10,396 nt of DNA. Source: an uncultured Lysobacteraceae bacterium (GTDB lineage Bacteria > Pseudomonadota > Gammaproteobacteria > Xanthomonadales > Rhodanobacteraceae). The translations under genes were made by a program, and so were the position numbers. The notes under the pieces are model-generated. The model had not been told where the DNA came from and ran no database searches. It saw nothing but the letters and a program-made list of their open reading frames with translations. How positions within the stretch are numbered: the stretch's first letter is position 1; each line of letters opens with the position of its first letter. This document shows positions 1 to 6,639 of the stretch, piece after piece. The DNA lies in NCBI GenBank assembly GCA_946480705.1, contig CAMLLF010000076.1, positions 1 to 10,396 of the forward strand, read 5' to 3'.

Positions 1-1013
1 CTGCCGAGCGCGCGATGCCACACCGCGTGCCCCCAGGAGCGCTGGCCCAGACCGGGACCGAGGGCCAGCGTCGTCGCGCGCGCGAGAACGCTGTCGAGGT
101 CCTGCGGCCCCGCAACGGCCGCGACCATGAGTTCCGGGCGTGCCGCGAGCAGCGGCGAGAGATGTTCCGGCTGCGTCGCGACGCTGACGAGACCGGCGCC
201 GCAGCGCAACGCGGCTTCGCCTGCGAGGCGTATCGCACCGCCCATGCCGTGGTCGCCGCCGATCGCGAGAACATGGCCAAATTCACCTTTGTGCACATTG
301 CGTGCGCGCGGCGGCAGGCGGCGCCGCACGACATCCCAGTCGAGCAGATGAGCGCCGGCGCGTTCTTCCTCGAAGATCGTTTCCGGCAGATCGAGCGGCG
401 CAAGTTCGCAGTCGCCGCAGGCGTCGAGTCCCGCGCCGGTGTGCTGGCCGCGCTTCCAGCCGATGAAGCTCACGGTTGCCGCGGCCTGCACGCAGCTGCC
501 GAGACTCGCGCCGGTATCGGCGGATATGCCTGAGGCAATGTCGAGCGCGAGCACCGGAACGCCAGTCGCGTTCAGCGCGCCGACAATCTGCACGGCGGCG
601 CCCTGCAGCGGACGGTTGAGGCCGATACCGAACAGCGCGTCGACATAGACATCGGCCAGCGGCAGCGAGTGCTCGCCGGCGAACGGGTGGACGAAGCCCC
701 CGGCCGCGCGCCACGACTCCGCGGCGGCCTCGGCGTGCGAATCGGCCGGCGGCGCGAGCGCGATCACGCTGACGTCGCGGCCCGCCTGGCGCGCGAGCGT
801 CGCGAGCAGATAGCCGTCGCCGCCGTTCTTGCCGGCGCCGCAGCAGACCGCGATGCGCAGCGCCTGCGGCCAGCGCCGGCACAGCGCATCGAATGCCGCG
901 CGCGCGGCACGCTGCATCAGGGCCGGACCGTCGAGTCCTTGCGTGGCGCCGGCCGCGGCATCGATGCGACGCATCTGCGCAGCGGTGTAGAGACTACGGG
1001 AAGGGATCGTCAT
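1..1013 (-). CDS. nnr: Bifunctional NAD(P)H-hydrate epimerase / ADP-dependent dehydratase, 3' end beyond window
   Basis: The minus strand is open from an ATG at 1013 to the left edge (337 codons seen; the family has about 500). The enzyme repairs hydrated NAD(P)H: the N-terminal domain epimerises the R and S hydrates, and the C-terminal domain dehydrates S-NAD(P)HX using ADP. What is seen: MTIPSRSLYTAAQMRRID at the start, the nucleotide-binding motif GAGKNGGDGY at residues 59-68, and the epimerase region with VDALFGIGLNRPLQG and ALDIASGISADTG. The dehydratase domain then begins with NVHKGEFGHVLAIGGDHGMG and a glycine-rich stretch ending GAGLVSVAT. The gene diverges from queG; nnr (yjeF) and queG are also neighbours in E. 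coli, which supports both calls. No Shine-Dalgarno sequence precedes the ATG. No frame damage is visible in this part. The call is firm; only the missing C-terminus is unknown. Confidence 0.95.
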   Translation of the reverse strand, partial: MTIPSRSLYTAAQMRRIDAAAGATQGLDGPALMQRAARAAFDALCRRWPQALRIAVCCGAGKNGGDGYLLATLARQAGRDVSVIALAPPADSHAEAAAESWRAAGGFVHPFAGEHSLPLADVYVDALFGIGLNRPLQGAAVQIVGALNATGVPVLALDIASGISADTGASLGSCVQAAATVSFIGWKRGQHTGAGLDACGDCELAPLDLPETIFEEERAGAHLLDWDVVRRRLPPRARNVHKGEFGHVLAIGGDHGMGGAIRLAGEAALRCGAGLVSVATQPEHLSPLLAARPELMVAAVAGPQDLDSVLARATTLALGPGLGQRSWGHAVWHRALG

Positions 1014-1019
1014 GGCGGG

Positions 1020-1049
1020 ATTATTGACCGGTGGCGGCGCGGTTGTAAT
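1020..1049 (-). promoter_or_regulatory. Possible promoter of nnr
   Basis: On the minus strand AATAAT (1025-1020) resembles a -10 box, and ATTACA (1049-1044) is a 4/6 match to a -35 box at 18 nt spacing. Transcription about 7 nt downstream would begin at or next to the A of the nnr ATG (1013), giving a leaderless message. That would fit the absence of a ribosome binding site. This is prediction from consensus only. Confidence 0.3.
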
Positions 1050-1107
1050 CGACAGGCGCGAAACCGCGTCCGAACGCCGCAACGCGCCGGCGCGCATCGC
1101 AGTCGCC

Positions 1108-1113
1108 TACAAT
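1108..1113 (+). promoter_or_regulatory. Possible -10 box of queG
   Basis: TACAAT is a 5/6 match to the sigma-70 -10 consensus and stands out in a very GC-rich stretch, 20 nt before the queG ATG. No convincing -35 box lies 16-18 nt upstream, so only the -10 element is claimed. The predicted leader would be about 14 nt long and holds no Shine-Dalgarno sequence. Confidence 0.35.
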
Positions 1114-1133
1114 GCGCCGCCACGCCGCGCGCC

Positions 1134-2195
1134 ATGAACTACATCGACCTCGCCAATCGTATCCGCCGCTGGGGCGCCGAACTCGGCTTTCAGCAGATCG
1201 GCATCGCCGACACCGAACTCGCCGCCGACGAGACGCATCTGCTGAACTGGCTCGACGCCGGCCGCCACGGCGAGATGGACTACATGCAGCGCCACGGCAC
1301 GAAACGCAGCCGCCCGCAGGAACTGCAGCCGGGCACGATCCGCGTGATTTCCGCACGCATGGACTATGCGCCGCCCGGCATCGCGCACGGCTGGGACGTG
1401 ATCGGCGACGCATCGCTCGGCTACGTGTCGCGCTATGCGCTCGGCCGCGACTATCACAAGCTCATGCGCAACCGGCTGCAGCAGCTCGCCGACCGCATCG
1501 CAGCCGAGACCGGACCGTTCGGCTATCGCGCCTTCGTCGACTCGGCGCCGGTGCTCGAACGCGCACTCGCGCGCGATGCCGGCCTCGGCTGGATCGGCAA
1601 ACACACCTGCCTCATCAACCGCCACGCCGGTTCGTGGTTCTTTCTCGGCGAACTGTATACCGACCTGCCGCTGCCGCCGGACGAGGCAGCGAGCGCGCAT
1701 TGCGGCACGTGCACGCGCTGCATCGACATCTGCCCTACCCAGGCCATCGTCGCGCCGTATCAGGTCGACGCGCGCCGCTGCATTTCGTATCTGACGATCG
1801 AGCTGCACGGCAGCATCCCGCTCGAATTCCGCACGGCGATCGGCAACCGCATCTACGGCTGCGACGACTGCCAGCTGATCTGCCCCTGGAACAAATTCGC
1901 GCAGCCCACGGGCGAAGCGGATTTCGCACCGCGGCATCGGCTCGACGGCGCAGCGCTGATCGGCCTGTTCGCCTGGAGCGAGGATGAGTTCCTTCGGCGC
2001 ACCGAGGGCTCGGCGATACGCCGCATCGGCCACGAACGCTGGCTGCGCAACATCGCCGTCGCGCTCGGCAACGCGCACGGCTTGTCCGGCGTCGTCGCCG
2101 CGCTGCGCAGCCGCGAGCAGCATCCGTCGGAACTCGTGCGCGAGCACGTGCGCTGGGCGCTTGAACAGCACGCCGCGGATACGGCCTCAGCGTAA
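1134..2195 (+). CDS. queG: Epoxyqueuosine reductase QueG
   Basis: 353 codons. The enzyme carries out the last step of queuosine synthesis, reducing epoxyqueuosine to queuosine in the wobble position of tRNAs for Asp, Asn, His and Tyr. It uses cobalamin and two [4Fe-4S] clusters and acts in the cytosol. What is seen: a ferredoxin-like Cys set in HCGTCTRCIDICPTQAI (C190, C193, C196, C200) and a second set of C216 plus C243, C246 and C250 in GCDDCQLICPWNKF. FVDSAPVLER holds Asp136, the likely catalytic acid by family comparison, and GLGWIGKHTCLI follows it. A HEAT-like C-terminal tail contains RIGHERWLRNIAVALGN. The frame is open far upstream, but ATG 1134 is chosen because family similarity begins there (MNYIDLANRIRRWG). 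The 3' end overlaps pgi by 9 nt, tail to tail. Confidence 0.96.
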   Translation: MNYIDLANRIRRWGAELGFQQIGIADTELAADETHLLNWLDAGRHGEMDYMQRHGTKRSRPQELQPGTIRVISARMDYAPPGIAHGWDVIGDASLGYVSRYALGRDYHKLMRNRLQQLADRIAAETGPFGYRAFVDSAPVLERALARDAGLGWIGKHTCLINRHAGSWFFLGELYTDLPLPPDEAASAHCGTCTRCIDICPTQAIVAPYQVDARRCISYLTIELHGSIPLEFRTAIGNRIYGCDDCQLICPWNKFAQPTGEADFAPRHRLDGAALIGLFAWSEDEFLRRTEGSAIRRIGHERWLRNIAVALGNAHGLSGVVAALRSREQHPSELVREHVRWALEQHAADTASA

Positions 2196-3812
2196 CGAAC
2201 GGATGGTTTCGATGAGACCGCGCGTCGACGCGTCGAACGACTCCGGAACCGGCGCGCCGGTCAGCGCCGGCAGGATGGATTTCGCGAGCACCTTGCCGAG
2301 TTCGACGCCCCACTGATCGAATGCGTTGATGTCCCAGAGCAGCGCCTGTACGAGCACCTTGTGCTCGTACAGCGCGATCAGCGCGCCGAGGCTCTCGGGC
2401 GTCAGCGCATCGAGCAGCAGCGTCGAACTCGGACGGTCGCCCGGGAACGTGCGCTGCGCCGCGAGCGCCTCGCGTTCCGCCGTAGTTCCCGACGTGGCTT
2501 CGGAGAGCGCGGTTTCGGTGGTCTTGCCGAGCGCGAATGCGGCACCCTGCGCCAGGAGATTCGCGAGCAGCGCGTCGTGGTTGTCCGCGAGCGGATGCGC
2601 CGCGCGCACGGCGCCGATGAGGTCGAGCGGCACGACGTCGCTGCCCTGATGCAGCGCCTGGAAGAAGGCGTGCTGCGCATTCGTACCGACGCTGCCCCAG
2701 ACGACGGGCACAGTCGCCTGACGCAGCGGCTCGCCGTTCTCGCCGACGCGCTTGCCGAGGCTTTCCATTTCTAGCTGCTGCAGGAACGCCGGCAGCTCCG
2801 CGAGACCGTCGAGATACGGAATCACGCCATGCGCGGCATGACCGAGACCGTTGCGGTTCCAGACGCCGATCAGCGCCAGCAGCACGGGAAGATTGTCGTG
2901 CCACTCCGCCGTGCGGAAGTGATCGTCCATGAGCGCCGCGCCGCGCAGGAATGCGCGGAAGTTCGGCATGCCGATCGCGATCGCGAGCACGAGCCCGACC
3001 GCCGACCAGACCGAATAGCGTCCGCCGACGAAGTCCCACATCGGCAGTACGCGTTCCGCGGGAATGCCGAGCGCGCGCGCCGCTTCGACATTCGCGCTGA
3101 CCGCGACGAAGTGAGCCGCCGCGCGCGATTCGTCGCCGCCGTACGCCTGCGCGATCCAGCGGCGCAGGACAGCGCCGTTGAGCAGCGTCTCCTGCGTCGT
3201 GAAGCTCTTGGACACGAGCAGCACGAGCGTGCGCCGCGGATCGAGCCGGCGCATCAGCGCCGCGGTTTCGTGGCCGTCGACGTTCGGCAGGAAGTGGCAG
3301 GCGAAGCGGCCCGTCGCGTAGCCGCTCAACGCTTCGACGGCGAGGCGCGGACCGAGATCCGAACCGCCGATGCCGAGATTGACGATGTCCGTGATGCCCG
3401 CCGGAATGCCGAACGCGCCGGTGTCGTCACGCTCCAGCGCGTCGACGAGTTCGCTCATGCGCTTGAGCGTCGTCGCGATTTCGTCGGCGACGGCCTGCGG
3501 CGCCGTCGACGGCAACTGCGACTCGCAGGCGCGCAGCGCCGTGTGCAACACCGGCCGCTGTTCGGAACGATTGAGCACGTCGCCGCGGAACATCGCGTCG
3601 CGACGCTGTTGCCAGCCGCATTCCTGCGCAATCGTACCGAGCGCCTGCAGCGCCGTGTCGTCGAGCTTCTGTCGCGAAAAGTCGAGCAGCAGAGGCCCGG
3701 CGCGGCGCGAGAATCGTTCGAACCGTTGCGGTGCCGCGAGCAATTCGCGCAGATGCACGGGGGCGAGGCGCGCGGCTTCCCGCGCCAGAATGTCGAGCTG
3801 TCCGGCCAGCAT
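2187..3812 (-). CDS. pgi: Glucose-6-phosphate isomerase
   Basis: 541 codons, close to the E. coli enzyme (549). It interconverts glucose 6-phosphate and fructose 6-phosphate in glycolysis and gluconeogenesis, in the cytosol. What is seen: the sugar-phosphate binding motifs GIGGSDLGPRLAVEAL and VSKSFTTQETL, the family signature GRYSVWSAVGL, then LEMESLGK with Glu350, GTNAQHAFFQ with His381 and QWGVELGK with Lys507. These align with the catalytic Glu355, His386 and Lys514 of E. coli. ATG 3812 has a good ribosome binding site, AAGGA, five bases upstream (3822-3818). The stop codon lies inside the 3' end of the convergent queG. The gene follows the broken panD on the same strand with a 197-nt gap. 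In this gene neighbourhood pgi commonly sits beside panD. The reading frame is intact throughout. Confidence 0.98.
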   Translation of the reverse strand: MLAGQLDILAREAARLAPVHLRELLAAPQRFERFSRRAGPLLLDFSRQKLDDTALQALGTIAQECGWQQRRDAMFRGDVLNRSEQRPVLHTALRACESQLPSTAPQAVADEIATTLKRMSELVDALERDDTGAFGIPAGITDIVNLGIGGSDLGPRLAVEALSGYATGRFACHFLPNVDGHETAALMRRLDPRRTLVLLVSKSFTTQETLLNGAVLRRWIAQAYGGDESRAAAHFVAVSANVEAARALGIPAERVLPMWDFVGGRYSVWSAVGLVLAIAIGMPNFRAFLRGAALMDDHFRTAEWHDNLPVLLALIGVWNRNGLGHAAHGVIPYLDGLAELPAFLQQLEMESLGKRVGENGEPLRQATVPVVWGSVGTNAQHAFFQALHQGSDVVPLDLIGAVRAAHPLADNHDALLANLLAQGAAFALGKTTETALSEATSGTTAEREALAAQRTFPGDRPSSTLLLDALTPESLGALIALYEHKVLVQALLWDINAFDQWGVELGKVLAKSILPALTGAPVPESFDASTRGLIETIRSLR

Positions 3813-3857
3813 GTCGTTCCTTGGGCTTTTCGATGCGCGCGGGCATCGGCTGCGTCG

Positions 3858-3887
3858 ATCTTAAACAGCGCAGCCGCACCCGGTCGA
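3858..3887 (-). promoter_or_regulatory. Possible promoter of pgi
   Basis: On the minus strand TCGACC (3887-3882) and TAAGAT (3863-3858), 18 nt apart, are each 4/6 matches to the sigma-70 -35 and -10 boxes. They lie 46-75 nt before the pgi start. A separate pgi promoter is reasonable because the upstream panD is broken and is followed by a T-rich stretch. The consensus match is modest. Confidence 0.3.
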
Positions 3888-3912
3888 CCGTCGGAAACGC
3901 GAAAAACCCAGC

Positions 3913-3941
3913 AAAAAAAGCCAATGTCCGGACAGCGGGCT
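3913..3941 (-). terminator. Weak intrinsic terminator candidate after panD
   Basis: On the minus strand, AGCC (3941-3938) can pair with GGCT (3922-3919), and a run of seven T follows (3919-3913). The 15-nt interval holds the palindrome GTCCGGAC. The outer stem is only 4 bp, so the fold may be poor. The position, between the end of panD and the start of pgi, suits a terminator. Confidence 0.25.
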
Positions 3942-4009
3942 CGCCGCCGCGATGCGGCAGGGGACGCGAAGCACGGCCGCGTCGACGGACATCGCCGCCG
4001 CCGTCGGCT

Positions 4010-4388
4010 TCAGGCGGCCTGCTTCGGAATCGAATGATTCGTGTGCGTCATGCGGTTGTTTGCATCGACGTAGACGCAGTTGGCTTGAACCGGGCGAGTT
4101 CCGCTTCGCCGGGTTGCGCCTACGCGCAGAGGATGACGAGATCACCCGGATTCGGGAAAGGCGCGTCCGCGCCGTTCACCGAGATGACGCCGGAACCTTC
4201 GCCGGCGCGAATGGCAAAGGTGACGAAACGGTTGCCGTTGTCGACGTCGCGGATGTGGACCTGTTCGTACTCGCGGATTCCGACGCGTCGAGAAGGTCGC
4301 CGTCGATCGGGAAGGAACCTTCGTAATGCGGTTCGGCGTGAGTGATGGCCGCGCGGCAAAACTTGGCCCTGAGCATCCGCAGGCGCAT
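4010..4388 (-). pseudogene. panD: Aspartate 1-decarboxylase panD, full length but broken
   Basis: PanD makes beta-alanine from L-aspartate for pantothenate synthesis and matures by self-cleavage before a serine that becomes pyruvoyl. Frame 1 from ATG 4388 reads [20 protein letters not shown] and then [16 protein letters not shown]. Gly24-Ser25 sit exactly at the family cleavage site and Lys9 is kept. At 4280-4281 one G is missing from a G run on the minus strand. The protein resumes in the next frame as [18 protein letters not shown] and [15 protein letters not shown], ending [12 protein letters not shown] at 4122-4120 follows, where the family has a Tyr codon (TAC). A second one-base loss at about 4080-4081 shifts the frame again into VYVDANNRMTHTNHSIPKQ-AA and a stop at 4010. 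Restoring the two bases gives 381 nt, i.e. 126 residues, the E. coli length. The residue at position 58, normally a catalytic Tyr, is Phe. No ribosome binding site precedes the start. Sequencing error is the alternative explanation. Confidence 0.88.
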
Positions 4389-4697
4389 GGCGAGTCCGAT
4401 GGAAAGCGCGAAACGCGCGAATCGACGCGACCGGCCTGGCTGTCATCGGAGATGGCGTTCGACGTCGCGACGACCTGGCCGTTGCCGAAAAACAACAAGC
4501 ACAGAAGTATAGCAACGCCCCCGCGACGCCCCGGCAATGAAACCCGCGGGATCAGCCGGACGGCCGTTGCGAAAACACCATACAGGGCGATGCGCCGGCG
4601 CCGTTGCGCGCAGCGCGCTCGATCCGTCGCACGACAGATGATGCAACTAGCTGATTGAGTTGGGAATGACGGCCGAAGACACAGCCGAATCGGACGC
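4389..4697. other. Non-coding interval upstream of panD
   Basis: This 309-nt stretch lies between the panC terminator and the panD start. Short open frames exist on both strands, but their reading frames are rich in Arg, Ser and Ala and match nothing I recognise. One minus-strand frame contains a short hydrophobic run (AILLCLLFF), which I consider chance. The only element I can support is the extended -10 promoter at 4506-4514. Confidence 0.5.
4506..4514 (-). promoter_or_regulatory. Extended -10 promoter candidate for panD
   Basis: The minus strand reads TGCTATACT (4514-4506), an extended -10 element (TG-N-TATACT). The best upstream partner, TTGCCG, is 20 nt away, which is too far for a standard -35 box; extended -10 promoters can work without one. 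The predicted start of transcription is about 110 nt before the panD ATG. It would give panD its own transcript, since a terminator separates it from panC. Confidence 0.4.
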
Positions 4698-4729
4698 AAA
4701 AAAAACCCCCGCCGAAACCGGCGAGGGGT
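4698..4729 (-). terminator. Intrinsic terminator of the panB-panC transcript
   Basis: Read on the minus strand, a 9-bp GC stem forms between 4728-4719 and 4714-4706, with one bulged base (4724) and a four-base loop (4718-4715). An uninterrupted run of eight T (4705-4698) follows directly. This is a textbook Rho-independent terminator. It lies 147 nt past the panC stop and separates panC from the broken panD. Confidence 0.92.
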
Positions 4730-4875
4730 GAATCGGAGTGACGATTACCTGAACAATGCGCCCTGCGGCCACCAGGACAACGATAACGTTGCGAAAACCC
4801 CAGTGGCTGTGGCGACACTACCACAGGTTTTGCGCAAACGCTACCACTTCGTGAAGTACGCCACACTAACCGGCC
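4730..4875 (-). other. panC 3' untranslated region with small inverted repeats
   Basis: No gene is visible. The stretch is less GC-rich than its surroundings. It holds several short symmetrical elements: CAACG-ATAA-CGTTG (4778-4791), the palindrome TTTGCGCAAA (4829-4838) and ACTTC-GT-GAAGT (4846-4857). A direct repeat CTACCAC occurs at 4818-4824 and 4841-4847, 23 nt apart. With the terminator downstream this could be a structured 3' UTR. No known RNA family is recognised. Confidence 0.35.
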
Positions 4876-5724
4876 TCAGCCGCCGATCGCGAGGTTGTCG
4901 ATGAGCCGTGTCGCTCCGAGGCGCGCGGCAATGAGCGCGACCAGACCCGAGCGCTCGCCGGGAACAGGGTCGGTCAGGTCGACGGCACGGCGGATCGCGG
5001 CGTAATCGACGCGGAAGCCTGCGGATTCCAGCGCGTCGCGTGCATCGCGCTCGATCGCCGAAGCCGCGTCGCCGCCCAGTACCGCGTCGCGCATCCGGCA
5101 CAACGTCGCATAAACCTGTGCCGCCTGCGGACGCTCCTGTGCACTCAGGTACTGATTGCGCGAGCTCATCGCGAGGCCGTCCGGTTCGCGCATCGTTGCG
5201 ACATCGGCGATCTCGATGGGCAGGCACAGGTCGGCGACGAGGCGTCGTATCGTCAGCAGTTGCTGATAGTCCTTGCGGCCGAACAGCGCGACATCCGGCT
5301 GCACGAGATTCAGCAGACGCAGCACGACCGTCGCGACGCCGGCGAAGTGGCCGGGCCGGAAAGCCCCCTCCAGCGTTTCGGTCACGCCTTTCACGTCGAC
5401 GCGCGTCGCGACTTCGAGCCCGAATGGATACATCGTCTCGACGGCGGGCGCGAACAGCAGATCGCAGCCTTCGGCTTGCAACCCGCGCGCGTCGTCGTCG
5501 AGCGTGCGCGGATAGCGCGCGAAGTCCTCGTTCGGACCGAATTGCGTCGGGTTCACGAATACGCTCGCGACGACGCGATCGGATCGCTCGCGTGCGGCGC
5601 GGATCAGCGAATAGTGGCCGGCATGCAGGTTGCCCATGGTCGGGACGAGCGCGACGCGCAGGCCTTCGCTGCGCCAGCGAGCCGTCGTCGCGCGCAGCTC
5701 TGCGGCGGAATGAATGCGATCCAT
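4876..5724 (-). CDS. panC: Pantothenate synthetase
   Basis: 282 codons, matching the E. coli protein (283). It joins D-pantoate and beta-alanine with ATP through a pantoyl-adenylate, the last step of pantothenate synthesis, in the cytosol. What is seen: VPTMGNLHAGH with the HIGH-like pair His34 and His37, SVFVNPTQFGPNEDFARYPR, FGRKDYQQL with Lys151, and the KMSKS-like loop MSSRNQYLS with Ser187, Ser188 and Arg189. The C-terminus reads GATRLIDNLAIGG. ATG 5724 is chosen because the conserved MDRIHSAAELR start lies there. The frame runs on upstream to 5778, but that part overlaps panB and resembles nothing. The start is one base after the panB stop (TGATATG), so translation is probably coupled. 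The gene ends the operon before the terminator at 4698-4729. Confidence 0.97.
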   Translation of the reverse strand: MDRIHSAAELRATTARWRSEGLRVALVPTMGNLHAGHYSLIRAARERSDRVVASVFVNPTQFGPNEDFARYPRTLDDDARGLQAEGCDLLFAPAVETMYPFGLEVATRVDVKGVTETLEGAFRPGHFAGVATVVLRLLNLVQPDVALFGRKDYQQLLTIRRLVADLCLPIEIADVATMREPDGLAMSSRNQYLSAQERPQAAQVYATLCRMRDAVLGGDAASAIERDARDALESAGFRVDYAAIRRAVDLTDPVPGERSGLVALIAARLGATRLIDNLAIGG

Positions 5725-5725
5725 A

Positions 5726-6550
5726 TCAGTAACTGTGTTCGGAAGCCGGAAATGCGCCGCTGCGCACCGCGTCGGCATAGGCGTGCAGCGCGGCCTGGAC
5801 GGAGTCGTGGCCGGCGAGAAAATTCTTGCTGAAACGCGGGCGCTTGCCCGGCGTGAGTCCGAGCAGGTCGTACATCACGAGTACCTGGCCGTCGCAATGT
5901 GGGCCGGCACCGATGCCTATCGTCGGAATCGAAATCGCAGCCGTGATGCGCTGCGCGAGCGCCGACGGCACGCATTCGAGCACGAGCAGGTCGGCACCGG
6001 CCTGGGCGACGCTGCGCGCGTCGTCGAGCAGACGCTCGGCGCGATCTTCGTCACGCCCCTGCACGCGATAGCCGCCGAGCTTGTGCACCGACTGCGGCGT
6101 CAGACCGAGATGCGCGCAGACCGGAATGTCGCGCTCGCTCAGTGCATGAATCACGTCGGAGGCCCACCCGGCGCCCTCGAGCTTCACCATCGCCGCGCGG
6201 CCTTCGCCGATGAGTCTGGCGGAACTCGCATACGCCTGCTCGCGCGTCGCATAGCTCATGAACGGCAGGTCGGCGATCAGCAGCGCGGTGTGCAGTCCAC
6301 GCGCGACGGCCGCGCTGTGATAGACCATGTGATCGAGCGTGACGGGAAGCGTGCTCGATTCGCCCTGGACGACCATGCCGAGCGAATCGCCGACGAGTAC
6401 CACGTCGATGCCCGCCGCATCCACCGCCGCCGCGAAACTCGCGTCGTAGGCCGTCACCATGACGATTTTCTCGCCGGTCCGCTTGCGCGCGTGAAGCTGC
6501 GGCACGGTGACGGCGTTGCGTGATGGCGCGGTCGCGGGATTGGCGTACAC
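5726..6550 (-). CDS. panB: 3-methyl-2-oxobutanoate hydroxymethyltransferase
   Basis: 274 codons from the preferred start. It transfers a hydroxymethyl group from methylene-tetrahydrofolate to 2-oxoisovalerate, giving ketopantoate, the first committed step of pantothenate synthesis. What is seen: [29 protein letters not shown] with the Mg2+ ligand Asp55, [10 protein letters not shown] with Asp94, MVKLEGAG with Lys123 and Glu125, and LVLECVP with the catalytic Glu192. The C-terminal half has [20 protein letters not shown]. Two GTG starts are possible. GTG 6550 has AGGAG six bases upstream (6561-6557) and is preferred. GTG 6565 would add five residues but has no ribosome binding site; an in-frame TAA lies five codons further up. 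The gene sits 89 nt after folK and 1 nt before panC; folate supplied by the FolK pathway is its cosubstrate. Confidence 0.97.
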   Translation of the reverse strand: MYANPATAPSRNAVTVPQLHARKRTGEKIVMVTAYDASFAAAVDAAGIDVVLVGDSLGMVVQGESSTLPVTLDHMVYHSAAVARGLHTALLIADLPFMSYATREQAYASSARLIGEGRAAMVKLEGAGWASDVIHALSERDIPVCAHLGLTPQSVHKLGGYRVQGRDEDRAERLLDDARSVAQAGADLLVLECVPSALAQRITAAISIPTIGIGAGPHCDGQVLVMYDLLGLTPGKRPRFSKNFLAGHDSVQAALHAYADAVRSGAFPASEHSY

Positions 6551-6556
6551 GCGGAA

Positions 6557-6582
6557 CTCCTGCACGGGAAATGTCGATTATC
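6557..6582 (-). promoter_or_regulatory. panB ribosome binding site and possible internal -10 box
   Basis: On the minus strand GATAAT (6582-6577) is a 5/6 match to a -10 box. AGGAG (6561-6557) follows, six bases before GTG 6550. A start of transcription near 6570 would leave about 20 nt of leader for the 6550 start but only about 5 nt for the alternative GTG 6565. This favours the shorter protein. No good -35 box is seen. The 89-nt folK-panB gap is the only place in the cluster roomy enough for such an element. Confidence 0.35.
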
Positions 6583-6639
6583 AACCCATCGGCTCGACAT
6601 CGAAAAGATGCGAATCCGGACGGACGTGCTCCGCGAGCG

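Noticed and set aside
1107..2171. 354-codon minus-strand open frame
   Set aside because: It is the mirror of queG in GC-rich DNA; composition is Ala/Arg-rich with no family resemblance.
1735..3039. 434-codon minus-strand open frame across queG and pgi
   Set aside because: It is a frame-shifted shadow of pgi that continues antisense to queG.
2829..4037. 402-codon plus-strand open frame
   Set aside because: It lies opposite pgi, runs on into the broken panD region, is extremely rich in Arg and Ala and has no recognisable motif. pgi on the other strand is beyond doubt.
4142..4699. 185-codon minus-strand frame with a short hydrophobic run, and overlapping 131-codon frame
   Set aside because: The first is out of frame with panD and crosses the terminator region. 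The second is panD only in its last third; its upstream part is non-coding sequence read through the frameshift.
5725..5778. Upstream start for panC
   Set aside because: It would overlap the end of panB; the conserved PanC N-terminus begins at ATG 5724 right after the panB stop.
5714..6523. 269-codon plus-strand open frame opposite panB
   Set aside because: Antisense shadow; panB has all its catalytic motifs on the minus strand.
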